Shown piece by piece: positions 22,996 to 33,300 of a DNA stretch of 64,000 bases (its first letter is position 1; each line of letters begins with the position of its first letter). The position numbers and the translations under genes were made by a program. The DNA is from Xanthoparmelia taractica (taxonomy: Eukaryota > Ascomycota > Lecanoromycetes > Lecanorales > Parmeliaceae). The DNA is taken from assembly GCA_033085395.1 (NCBI GenBank), contig JANQBS010000017.1:62001-126000 (forward strand), in the 5' to 3' direction. Under the pieces are notes generated by a model. It made no database searches. It was not told the origin of the DNA and was given only the letters and a program-made list of their open reading frames with translations.

Positions 22996-23800
22996 TCACA
23001 CCTTGAGACCTTTCGGCTTCACTTCTGCGTCCAGAAGCGGCGCAACCTCGTCCGCAGTCACCTTCGCCAAGTCAAGCTGATCGCGTTTTTGCTTCAACCG
23101 AATCGTCTCGAATGACACCCCTTGCCTCGCCCACTCCCCCTGGGCCGCCATTCTCGTCTTATCTGCCTTATTTCCTTCGCTTACCGCCACCGTAACATCC
23201 TTGGTCCGATCAAACTCTGCTGGCAGAGGCCCGTAGGGAGCTGGTATTCCGCCATCCTTTTCGCTCTTATGGTAGGCTTCCAGCGCCGCGGCTATATTTG
23301 TGCTGTTCTTGGAGTGCTGGAAAAGGAACTGATAAACGCCTCTGACCGCTGACTCCAACGCGCCGACCACCCAGGCGTGGTGAGCAGATGCGGCTTCCCC
23401 GATTATGATGTGGTTACCGTCATTGCGGTTTGCGATCCAGGGGTACATTGCTCCGAATTGTCCTGGGCCGAAGTATGCGAATGCGCCCGTGGTGCCAAGG
23501 TCATTGTACCAGTCGTAGGTAAAGTGGGTGATGTAGGCGTCGCCGACGAGCTTTTTGAGACGCTCGTAGTCGGCTGGCTTGTTTTTCGGAGTATGTAGGC
23601 GAGCCAGATTGTCGATCAGAAGCGCTCTGAGCTCGGTTTCGGTTGCAGGGCCGCCTTCCGGGTGGATGAGCGTCCCGATGCGTTGGGCTTCTTGCGACCA
23701 GGTATACGAACAGAGCAGTACGCCTGGCTTCTTGCCTTCCTCCCCCTTTTTGGGATCTGATGCATCAATCCAACAGCTGTCCACCCAGAATTATTCAAGG
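22996..23800 (-). pseudogene. C-terminal fragment of FAD-dependent L-amino-acid/amine oxidase
   Basis: About 265 codons from near 23800 down to the stop at 22996 match the C-terminal half of fungal flavin amine oxidases. Seen: KPGVLLCSYTWSQEAQRIG, THFTYDWYNDLGTTGAFAYF, FGAMYPW and the FAD-contacting motif IIIGEAASAHHAWVVGALES. Full-length enzymes are about 600-700 aa with an N-terminal GxGxxG dinucleotide fold. No such motif occurs upstream of 23800, where the sequence loses similarity. The remaining frame has no stop. It is therefore called a 5'-truncated fragment; a distant upstream exon outside what I can recognise cannot be fully excluded. Confidence 0.75.
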
Positions 23801-24300
23801 CCATCGTGAGCAGCCTGTCTTTCACAGAATCGGATTCTCTCGTTTGGTTTTGAGTAAGAATTGTTGGAAATCATGGAGGAATGAAAGGATTGATCTATGC
23901 TGAATTGTGAACCTAGTCTAGCCCAGCCCGATATCTCAATACAGTATTGGTGCTGCGTTATTTCCAACAAGAATGACATGATCAGGACGGTCAAGGTAGC
24001 CATGATGCAGAATGGCGTTAACCCCCATTCGCCTAGCGCCATGCAAGCCATCATAGGCATGACTCAGCTGTGGGGGTATTGGCTATTTCTCCACTCAGCC
24101 TTTCACTTCCCCATGCGCTGGAATACCAAGTCACATCGAGACGACGTCTAGCTGCAAGGTCATGTTGGCAGAGAGATCAGCATCTGATCCAGGCTCGGCT
24201 TTCGCACCAGTCTATTGTGGAAATGTGTCATAGGCCTTAGAGCTGGGTCGTAAGATGGTGAGAAGCCATTCCCGTCGGACGTGCCAATTTGACTCACAAT

Positions 24301-24895
24301 CTATAGGCTACTGCTGGTAAGTTACCGAATGCTATCAATCGGTTCGGCCTCTCACAAGTCTATAATTCCCCTGGCGACGGACTTGTCGATATCGTCTTTA
24401 TCCACGGCCTCAACGGACATCCCTATGATACATGGACCAGTGAGAAGTCCAAGATCTTCTGGCCGGGTCATTTACTGCCGCTTGCTATAAATGAAGAGAA
24501 AGCACGGGTATTAGTGTATGGATACAATGCGGATGTTGCGTCCTTTGTGAAAAAAGTATCGAAGGATAATATACAGAATCATGCGGAGCAGCTCGTCGCC
24601 GAGTTATGTGCAAACAGGCGGAGACAGAAAGCGACCGAGCGACCTCTTATCTTTGTCGCCCATTCATTGGGTGGTCTTGTCGTCAAGCGCGCTTTAATGT
24701 ACTCATCAGAAATACGTAGCAATAAAACTGAGCATTTGCGATCCATCTTTATCTCCACATATGGTATACTATTCCTGGGAACTCCTCACGGAGTTTCCGA
24801 CGTCGCAGAATGGCATTCTCGATTAGAGGGCATCTGCGGTGCTCTACTACCAACTAGATAGGTCGATTCCCAACCGCAACTTGTCAATGCCTCCA
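24301..24895 (+). pseudogene. Alpha/beta-hydrolase head of a fungal STAND/NLR-type protein, truncated
   Basis: The frame reads GDGLVDIVFIHGLNGHPYDT, then VLVYGYNADVASF, FVAHSLGGLVVKRALM (serine hydrolase nucleophile elbow) and GILFLGTPHGVSDVAEW. It ends LLPTR, TAG, VDSQPQLVNA. This is the DUF676/LipA-like esterase domain found at the N-terminus of many fungal NLR-like proteins, ahead of a NACHT or NB-ARC ATPase. After about 24895 the similarity stops and the plus strand becomes the antisense of another remnant; no NACHT P-loop follows. The TAG at 24859-24861 lies one codon before the family's conserved D-x-Q-x-Q-L segment. Start codon unclear. Confidence 0.72.
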
Positions 24896-25535
24896 GCACC
24901 AACACATCATCAGTCTTACTCATCGGACAGAATTGACAAATCTTGTCCACCTCAGATCGAAGTCCCGTCCTCCCACACTTTGGATGTATGGCCGTAGCGA
25001 TTGACCACAAGTCTGCCTCAGAAGGCGCTTTGATGCCCAGCAGTTCGAGAGGCGCGTAAGTGACTGATGTATTAGCGAGGCGAGCGACGGCCGTGCTGCC
25101 GATTGAATAGGTGATAGGGAGGACACGGGCCCATGCAAGACCAGAAAGCAGGGAGGTTGTCAAACCGGATAAAAACACTAGAGAGCGAAGCATATCAGCA
25201 CAGATAACAAAACCAAGAAATGAAGGGGAAATCATACCTACAGAGGATAGGAGATAACATACAAAGCGGCTGAGCAAGACTGACCGCCGTCCACCCTGCT
25301 CCATCCCAACCACCATCATGCGAGAGAAGGTGGAAGTGAACAGACGGAAGCTTCAGATCAATGGAAACGTTAAAGCGCCTCTTACGCTCGTATGCGAGCC
25401 CGCATCACGGAACATGCCTATCGAATAGTACCAGCATAGAACGACCAGCACTATGGCTATATTTTGTGAATGGGGTCCAGCGATGGTGACGAAGAACGGG
25501 AAAACACGCTAGAGGTAGAGTTTGGATGGTCGCTA
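24890..25535 (-). pseudogene. Fragment of a polytopic membrane protein with frameshifts
   Basis: Minus-strand pieces in different frames form one plausible protein. First RVFPFFVTIAGPHSQNIAIV then LVVLCWYYSIGMFRDAGSHT; then, after a frame change near 25375, FNVSIDLKLPSVHFHLLSHD. After a second change near 25305 comes MEQGGRRSVLLSRF, followed by two hydrophobic helices (SVGMISPSFLGFVI, LVFLSGLTTSLLSGLAWARV) and a Cys-containing tail. Family unknown to me. The two frame changes and the abrupt junctions with the PDR remnant (about 25535) and the hydrolase remnant (about 24895) argue for a pseudogene fragment. An alternative is a multi-intron gene that I have mis-assembled. Confidence 0.5.
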
Positions 25536-27090
25536 GCTTGCAAGCCTCAAACAGAGGGCGTCTGCGTACAAACTTACCTATGATCAGCTGCGTGAGGTTG
25601 CCGAAGAAGAAGACGATGATGAGGAACAAAGAGAAGGATTAATCCTGCAGGCCTTGTTTGCGAGTGGGCGAGTGGGCGACACCCAGAAGGAAACACCGAT
25701 GAAGAAAGCCTAGCGAGGAATTAATGTTAGTGTAGTTAATGAAAGTTGTGGATGAGACTCACGGTCCTCTTGCTAAGTAAGATTCTCGAGCAGAGGTAAG
25801 GTGGGACTCGCCAGTCCAGTTGGATGTTTCCGCCAATAACAACCCATACTTGAGTAACCAAAGGAACGATATACTCTTCGCCAGATTTTCTAATCTGCTC
25901 AAGTTGTAAAGCTGACTGCTTCTCTTTAATTTCTGAGAACCGCTTTTTGAGCTGGCTTGTCCTTTTTTAGACCTGCTCTATGTTGCAGATCAATTCATGG
26001 TGGAATTGAGCCTATGGCTGCTCCAGCGATATCTAACAGCCATACGGAAGGATTTTCTCCCTTCCGACAGTGTCTAGCTCCGTGTCTTGCGAAACAGTCC
26101 TTCATGATAATAGCGTCGGAGCCTATTATCTGCGAGGGACAGCGGCTTACCACCACGTCCAAGCATCAGAAGCTGGTCAAGCGATGCAGAGGTTTGATGG
26201 ATGGAACACAGGATGGCTTGCCCATTGTTCGCAAACTTTCTCATAAACTTACAGGTTGACCATGCGGTCTGGCTTGGAAAGACAGCGGTAGATTCATCCT
26301 CATAAGAAAATGTTACAGATGCTTTTTCAAATGCTTTCCCCCAATTAGTCCTTGTGCCCACACCCTCAGTACCGAAATAGAGATGCATCCATACAGCCAC
26401 AGATCAATAAAGGTTGTGAACTGATATGATAGGACAGACCTCGACCGCACCACCTGTTGCGTTGATCATGGCTGCGAAAAAGATCAGGGCCCCGCGACTA
26501 TAGAATATTTATCCTCGTAGGTTGTAAAAGACACTACCAGAGATCATATGATAGCGGTCCCAAAGATTCCTGAGGTCGGCACAGCTAAATTCTGACGCAG
26601 CCTTTGAAAGCCCCGAACAATGCACATCGTGACTTGCCACGAAGAAGAGACTGTGAAAGCGGAGTGTCTCTGTAATGCATTCAGTGAGTACACCCATACA
26701 GGCTAACCATTTGGTCAGCTACACACCGCCTTGTCATCTTCTCCGCCTCCCTCGCTTGCCGCAGCCTCAGTAACTCCTCCGTTTCTTTGAAAAACTTCTG
26801 CTGGGTGTCTTCGGTCTCTTGCACCAGTCGTGCGCGATCGGCACTAGCCTTCCATTCATGCTCAAAACCCTCTGGCGTTGGGGTACTCGGAGCTCATAAT
26901 CCCTTCTGAGATTGCGATGTGCAGGGTTAGTCAAGGATCTCAAGAATTCTGCGGTCGTGGCTAGGTCAGCACAGATGAAATCCAGATCAACCAAGAACTG
27001 TTTGCTTGCCTTGATAGGGCCGAAGTAGGTTTGACAGCCCTCGTATAGCAGTGTGACTTCGTCAATTAAGCAGACGTCAGCATACAAGCA
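25535..27090 (-). pseudogene. Internally deleted PDR/CDR-type ABC transporter remnant
   Basis: Reading downward from about 27065: DEVTLLYEGCQTYFGPIKAS and ATTAEFLRSLTNPAHR (end of first nucleotide-binding domain). TPEGFEHEWKASADRARLVQ follows in another frame. Then ISGSVFYNLRG and GALIFFAAMIN (first membrane domain), and QTAWSTCKFMRKFANNGQ with AILCSIHQ (end of second nucleotide-binding domain). Finally come QLDWRVPPYLCSRILLSKR, FFFGNLTQLIIG and FVRRRPLFEACK (second membrane domain). All are hallmarks of pleiotropic drug resistance ABCG pumps of about 1450 aa. Here they occupy 1.55 kb in several frames, with most of both membrane domains and the second Walker motifs missing. It cannot encode a pump. 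It ends at the junction with the unrelated membrane-protein fragment. Confidence 0.83.
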
Positions 27091-28227
27091 ATGGGAAACG
27101 GGACGTGTAATAAATATGTACGTCGTAAAGCCTGAGAAATTTAGACAGTCACAATAGCCATTGTATCCACTATACGACCTGATTTTTCTAGTAGTCGAGT
27201 GAAAATCAATGCAGTTGAGCTGTCGAGCCCACAAATACTATTATTCCAGCATAGCTTCCTCACGGTAGAACATATCGCCACTGAAGGTCCCGACTTCCTC
27301 AACCATTACTGGTATCAATCTCGAGATGTGTTGGCACTGGAATCTGGATTGAAGATTCCCTCCAGTGTATCCATACGGCACCGTCCAATGCCACTATACC
27401 CTCCTTGGTAATTTGTGGTGGAGAAAGTGGCGGATACCCTTGTCCTTTGGGATCTGACTGGCTTGGGTCAATTGATACATCATGTCTGGGCTCTAAAGCA
27501 CCAGCATGAGAGGCTCGAAAGACCAAGTATCTATGTAGATGGCTGTATGGCTGCCGAGTCGGATCACCAATGTCGATGGCATGGGCATGTGGAAGCATGC
27601 TTCCAAGAGAGCTGGCGCTGAGAGTCACATGTCCAAATAGCAAGAAAATGCGGAGGCAAAGGCTTTGAGGTATGTTGGCCTAGGGATAATTAGAGACAAA
27701 GTTTGCGGGCCTCTTCACGTACAAAGACTTGCTTCTGGAGCCATCGAACGAAGCTACGTGCTCTATAGAGTTTGGTGATGAAGATGGACAGCAGGACAAT
27801 TGTCACCTGAAAAATGACCTGTAGAATGGAACCCATTTCCGGACCAGCCATAATAATAAAAACAGCTGGGAGTGGCTCTGCAGCTCATCGACGAAAGTTG
27901 ACAGGCAATAGCATGAGTTGATCCTATAAGGGGAGAGGAGAGGAGCAAGCAAAAGCGAAGGTTGTGGGGATAGTGTGTGCGGGTTCAAATGCAGAGAAAA
28001 TGTACCCATGTAAGTTGTTTGAATACCGTTATTCGATATCGTTTCAGTCATCTGCAGCTTCAACTTATCTATCGCTCCCACTTACCACAAACCCCCCCCC
28101 CCCCCTTCAAACCTAAACGCGCCATCGGATAAAACAGGTGCCAATGGTAATGTCCGTCAGTTGCGTTTTGTTCGTAGATGATGCTGATCTTTGAACCGGA
28201 TGATGTATTCGTGATTTAACATTGCCA
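27091..28227. other. Intergenic region with a 14-C run
   Basis: ORFs below 115 codons without recognisable domains. A homopolymer of 14 C lies at 28092-28105. Probably decayed sequence next to the PDR remnant and the 3' flank of the dehydrogenase. Confidence 0.5.
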
Positions 28228-29196
28228 TCAGACTGGGACTGTGAGTGGCATCATAACTGAGGCGCCACCATCAACGACCATATTAGCACCAGTCATGTAG
28301 CTGCTGAATCCACTCGCCAGAAACCCAGCTACTCTGGCAACTTCGCTTGGCAACCCCGCACGCTCCAGGCCAATATGCTGCTTCTGTGACTCGGCCGATT
28401 GCAGATTCGCGGGAGGTAATTGAGACTTCATGCCGCGCATGTCGAACCCTTTCAAATCTATACCAACATCAATCTGACCTGGTGAGATGCAATTGATGCG
28501 AACGCCTGAGCCTTTGAGGACGGCGACACCGGCCTGCACAACCCCTAAAGCCGCGTGGGAACTCATTGTGTAGCAAGGGCCCCAGCACCCCCCATACGTG
28601 GACGCTACAGAGCTGACAACGATGATGCTCCCGTACTTTTGCTCTTTCGGCGCGGCGTTGGGGTAGTTGCCTTTGCTCACCAGCTTTCCCATCGCAGCAG
28701 GTGCGTATTTCAAGGCGAAGAAAGGTGCCAGACTGTTGGCCTCGAAGCACTTCTGGAGATCGGAAGGAGTTGTCATGTCAATAGACGGTGGCCCCAGCAG
28801 CCCGGAACTGCTGACCCAGACATCAAGTCTTCCCCACGAGTTGAGGATGTCATCGATGAGGGTCAGGGTTGCTTGCTCGTCGGCTGCAATCAACGGGTAC
28901 GGTATTATCTTGGTGTTGGGGTGGGTCTCGCTGAGGGTGGCGGGTATAGCGGGGGTGTCTTCGTTGGTAGTTCTGGTACAGGCATATATGCAAGCTGCTC
29001 CATGGGCTGTGGTAGGGTCAGGTTAGCTGTCGTGAAAGCTGGGCCCAGCTGCTGTCATACCGGCGAGTTCGGCAACGATTGACTGGCCAATTGGCTGTGT
29101 TGCCCCAGTGACGACGCAGACAAATCCGTACAACTTGCCATCTGAGCGATAGGGTGAAAAGTGGGAGGAGTCATTTGGGTGCGGCATGTGCGGCAT
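28228..29196 (-). CDS. Short-chain dehydrogenase/reductase (SDR)
   Basis: Two exons, 29196-29061 and 29006-28228 (54-bp intron, phase 1), 304 aa. Classical SDR order: VVTGATQPIGQSIVAELA, a variant of the TGxxxGxG cofactor motif in which the first Gly pair reads TGATQPIG; then the later SSSGLLG (NNAG equivalent). VVSSVAS follows, and the active-site segment has a YTMSSHAA pattern. The usual YxxxK catalytic Lys is replaced by His in this reading (Y-T-M-S-S-H). Then INCISPGQIDVGI and a C-terminal GFLASGFSSYMTGANMVVDGG, where the substrate end and GG close are conserved. NAD(P)-dependent oxidoreductase in general terms; substrate unknown. The altered YxxxK site makes activity doubtful. Confidence 0.83.
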
Positions 29197-30184
29197 GGTG
29201 TAAGTCCAAGATAGAGATGGCTGTCAGGCTCTGGGGTTCATGAAAGCAGAAGTAGAAGTAGTCTGGGTAGGCAGGTAGGGTAATGTAGATAGGCTTAATG
29301 GGCCCGCCAAAGACTTAAGAGCAGACATGGAGGTGGGCAGGTTCAGGAAGAGGAACAGCCAGTGGCAGTTGAGTTTAGTGCTACTGTACTTTGCTCATTG
29401 CTTTTTCGAAGGAAATAGGACGGTCAACCAATGAAACAACATTCTGACATTCTCCTCACAATCTGAAAACGCCGTGTGGCAACTGATATGATTGACCAAG
29501 GGTATGGTGAGTATGAGTATTTGATAGTTGTCACACAGCGTTTCCGCGGTGAAAGGAACTCCTGCAGTGAGTGCTTATCGGCAGGCAAGAAGAGTTAGAG
29601 CCTTGGCGTGCCAAGTAATACAGCTTCCCACCTTCCCAAGGTCTTAAAGTAGCTCAATTTAGGGTTAGGGCTATTACTCTTCAGAATTTCCATTGTTTTC
29701 AACTTCTCTTTCTTCTTTCCTCCCTCATTCTTCCTTGAGATGACCTGTAGGGTGGCATCTTTGCTTGAACATCCTTCTAATCGCTTATCCAAAAGCTCTG
29801 TCTTGAGCGAGTATGAAAACATGCGAGGCGCGTTGAGTTTGTCAGGTACTTGTGCTTTCTGCGACCATAGATTCATGATTTGGTATGCGCTTGGCAGGAG
29901 GACTTGCAGATGGTTCTTGCTATAAGAATCTCTGGCAAGGTCGTACGCTCATCCTTTATAAGAGGTCGATAGTCTCCAGCATCCATCGTCAAAAACTCAG
30001 CTGAATATGTCCCCATCTTGTTATGCAGCGGATATAGCTCCTTGTTTACAGGATCCAGATTCTGCTGCATTCCGCCGAGCCACATAGGGTCTTGTTTTGT
30101 TCATTAACCTCTGTTTGCCGCAGGCCGCTGTTAATTTTCGTCTTCAATTGTCTCTGAGTCCAGAGAGATTGTCATTCTTCAGCT
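29197..30184. other. Intergenic region with a possible decayed coding stretch (minus, 29595-30085)
   Basis: On the minus strand two adjacent ORFs in different frames read naturally in sequence: a start with YPLHNKMGTYSAEFLTMDAG, then HLQVLLPSAYQIMNLWSQKA and FSYSLKTELLDKRLEG. The join needs a frameshift near 29935. Family not recognised. It could be a remnant of a regulatory or other protein, or chance. Nothing else seen. Confidence 0.3.
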
Positions 30185-30275
30185 CCCGAGGAATGGAGGT
30201 CTATCCGAATGCGATGTTTACCATTCCCATTCCCCGAGGAATGGAGGCTGGTTTCCGAATGCGATGTTTACATTT
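30185..30275. promoter_or_regulatory. Imperfect direct repeat in the GH13 gene promoter
   Basis: Two copies, starting 48 bp apart at 30185 and 30233, share cccgaggaatggagg and, 4-6 bp further, tccgaatgcgatgttta. They lie 90-180 bp upstream of the ATG at 30363 and just above a TATA-like box. Such duplicated promoter blocks usually hold activator sites; no factor can be named. Confidence 0.6.
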
Positions 30276-30291
30276 CGCAGCCAGTATTGGC

Positions 30292-30300
30292 TATAAAATA
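30292..30300 (+). promoter_or_regulatory. TATA box of the GH13 gene
   Basis: TATAAAATA lies 63 bp upstream of the ATG at 30363 and follows the promoter direct repeat. Confidence 0.55.
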
Positions 30301-30362
30301 CCCCACGACGCGTTATCCCATGCCTTCTCAGCTTTTGTTTCCATTCCTCGTGAGATCTACCA

Positions 30363-33300
30363 ATGGCACTCGCGTTTTTAGTCGCTCTTTACACGTATCT
30401 GGGATTGGCTGCGGCCCTTTCCAAGGAACAGTGGCGCTCTCAATCGATCTACCAGCTTCTTACCGACCGCTATGCTCGAACCGACGGAAGCACGACGGCT
30501 TGCGCTGACCTTGGACAGTACTGTGGTGGCACATGGCAGGGAATCATCAACAACCTGGATTACATCCAGACCATGGGGTTCACAGCTGTCTGGATATCAC
30601 CCATCACCGAGAACATACAGGGCCCCACGTACTATGGGGCAGCTTACCACGGATTCTGGCCACAAAAGATCAATCAGCTCAACTCGAATTTTGGGACTGC
30701 AGCGGACTTGAAGGCCTTATCGAATGCCCTACACCAAAGGGGCATGGTAAGTTGATCGATCTCTCGTACGGCAAGAACGGCAGGCGCTAATCAACCCTAG
30801 TATCTTATGGTCGATATGGTTACGAACGACATGGCTTGGAACGGTAACGACACGTCTGTTGACTACACTCAATACGATGTTTTCAATGACCCAACCGAGT
30901 ACCATCCTTTCTGTCAGGTTACCGATTACCAAAATGCGACTCAGGCGACGCAGTGTTGGACGGGTGATGAGCATCTCGAGCTTCCCGATTTGGCACTTGA
31001 AAACACCTCTGTTCAGAGCAAATGGGCAACGTGGGTCTCAAATATTGTCACCACCTACGGCATCGACGGCATTCGGCTTGATGCTTGCCTTGAACAACAC
31101 AAAGGATTTTTCCCTGGTTTCGAAACAGCCGCCAACGTATACGTCATGTGTGAAGTCTACAACTACCCTATAGATAGTGTCTGCGATTACCAGAATTACG
31201 TGACTGGTCTACTCAACTTTCCCGTATGGTATATGGTCATCGCCGCCTTCAGATCGAACGCTGGCAACATTACCGCTCTGTACCACGGACTCACTCAGGT
31301 GCAAGCAAGTTGCAAAGATGTCTCCCTTCTGGGAAACTTTGTGGAGAACCACGACGTCGTTCGTTTTCCCAATTTGGCGACGGATTCTGGACTGGACCAG
31401 AACGCCATCGCCTTTGTCATGCTCAACGATGGAATTCCTATCATCTACGCGGGAGAAGAGCAGTATTATTCAGGAGGTGCCCCCCCTGCCGACCGAGAGA
31501 CGACATGGACCTCTAATTATGATACCACCAACATTTACTATGGGCTTATCAAAAAGATCAACCTATTCCGAAATTGCGTAATGGCTAACGACCCGACCTA
31601 TGTGACGACCAATTCAGTCCCTTTCTACCTGGACACCCAAGTACTGGGTGTCAAAAAGGGAAGCACTCCGGCAAAGCAGGTAGTTGGAGTTTTCAACAAT
31701 CGCGGTACTGGCGCCATAGCATATACGATCAATATGAATAACACCGGCTGGACGGCGGGCCAACAAGTGTACGAGATATACACGCAACAGACCGTCACTG
31801 TGGCCGTGGACAATACGCTTCCGGTGTACATGTATGGCGGACAGCCTCGAATATACTATCTTCTGTCATCGCAATGTTTCGGTAACGGTACCATCCACGT
31901 CTTACCCACCACCTCAGCGCCGACGGCAATATCGTCATCAACGCCTCTAAGTCTGCCGGCGTCTAGCACACCATCCATCCGCACTACAGCATCTGTCCCG
32001 CCTACTTCGACAGCAATTCCAACCTCTGTGGCGGGACCTTTCAGCTCTTCAGCGGTATCCTCACCCCCTCTGCCGAGACCTTCCAGCTCTTCAGCGATAT
32101 CATCAACCTCCCTGCCGGGGCCTTCCAGCTCTTCAGCGGTATCTTCAATCCCCCTGCCCGGACCTTTAAGCTCGTCAGCGGTATCTTTAACCCCCCTGCC
32201 GGGACCTTCCAGCTCTTCAGCAATATTGTCAACCCCTCTGCCGGGACCTTTTAGCTCTTCAGCGGTATCTTTAAGCCCTCTGCCGGGAACTTCCAGCTCT
32301 TCAGCGATATCTTCAATCCCCCTGCCGGGACCTTCCAGCTCTTCAGCGGTATCCTCGACCCCCCTGCTGGGACCTTTCAGCTCTCCAGCGGTACCCACGA
32401 CCCCCGTGCCGGGACCTACCAGCACTTTAGCAGTACTCCCAAGCTTTACTCCGAGCTCTACCGCAAGCTCTGCAGTGGCTTCTGTGGTACCGTCCTCTTC
32501 TGTTCAGATTTCATCCCCGGGCACAAGCACTCCAGCATCGACCGCTCCTGCGTCTTCAGTCGCCGCTATTCCAGGCACAAGCAGTCTCCCATCGTCTTCT
32601 CCCGGTCAGATTTCCCCAAGCACAAGTCCATCCATGCCAACCAGCACGACAGCAGCCATTTTCCCCCTGGCATCGTCGTCTCCGATTCCATCTTCGAGTA
32701 CGAGCACTCCTAGTGCGCTTGGCGGTCCCCTATTATCGCCAAGCTCTAGCGGTAATCAATTAAGTACTCCCACAACCACATCTTCCGTGTTCTCAGGTGC
32801 CACTGTTCCAGGCTCTTCCAGCTCGTCCAACAGCATGTCGCCGAGTGGTTCAGCAGGTGTCGGTCCCGGTGCCCCCTTTTCGAGTGTTCCAGCATCCGGG
32901 AGCTTGGTACCAACAATGTCGCCTTCCCAAGCACCTACCCCTGCAACTACACCACCCGTATGCCCATCTGCGGACGGAGGTTCTTTCACTTCGAACGGCC
33001 AGGTATTCGTCGTAGGTTGCGGCATCGGTAGTGACCAAGCATACTTTGCACAACATACAGGCAGCGATATAGCGGACTGTGTCCGTATATGTACTACGTC
33101 CACAGGAGCACCAGCTTGCGAGGCAGTGACCTACATTGACAGAGTCTGTTACTTGAAATCCGAGCCTGGAGCCGTCTACAATGAAGGTGGCTCGGATAGC
33201 GCCTTTGTAATCAGCACCCCGAATGGTCCCGAGACTATAGCATCCGGCTTTTTATCTGGCAATATCTCACAGGCAGCCCCTTCCTGTCCCAATGCCAACG

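Noticed and set aside
24786..25319. Single intact 177-codon minus-strand gene
   Set aside because: Its start overlaps a region read in another frame as the same protein, and its last part is antisense to the hydrolase fragment; treated as part of a frameshifted remnant.
31856..32425. 189-codon minus-strand ORF with regular ELEGPGRG-like repeats
   Set aside because: It is the antisense of the 42-bp repeat array in the GH13 gene; its regularity and openness follow from the repeat.
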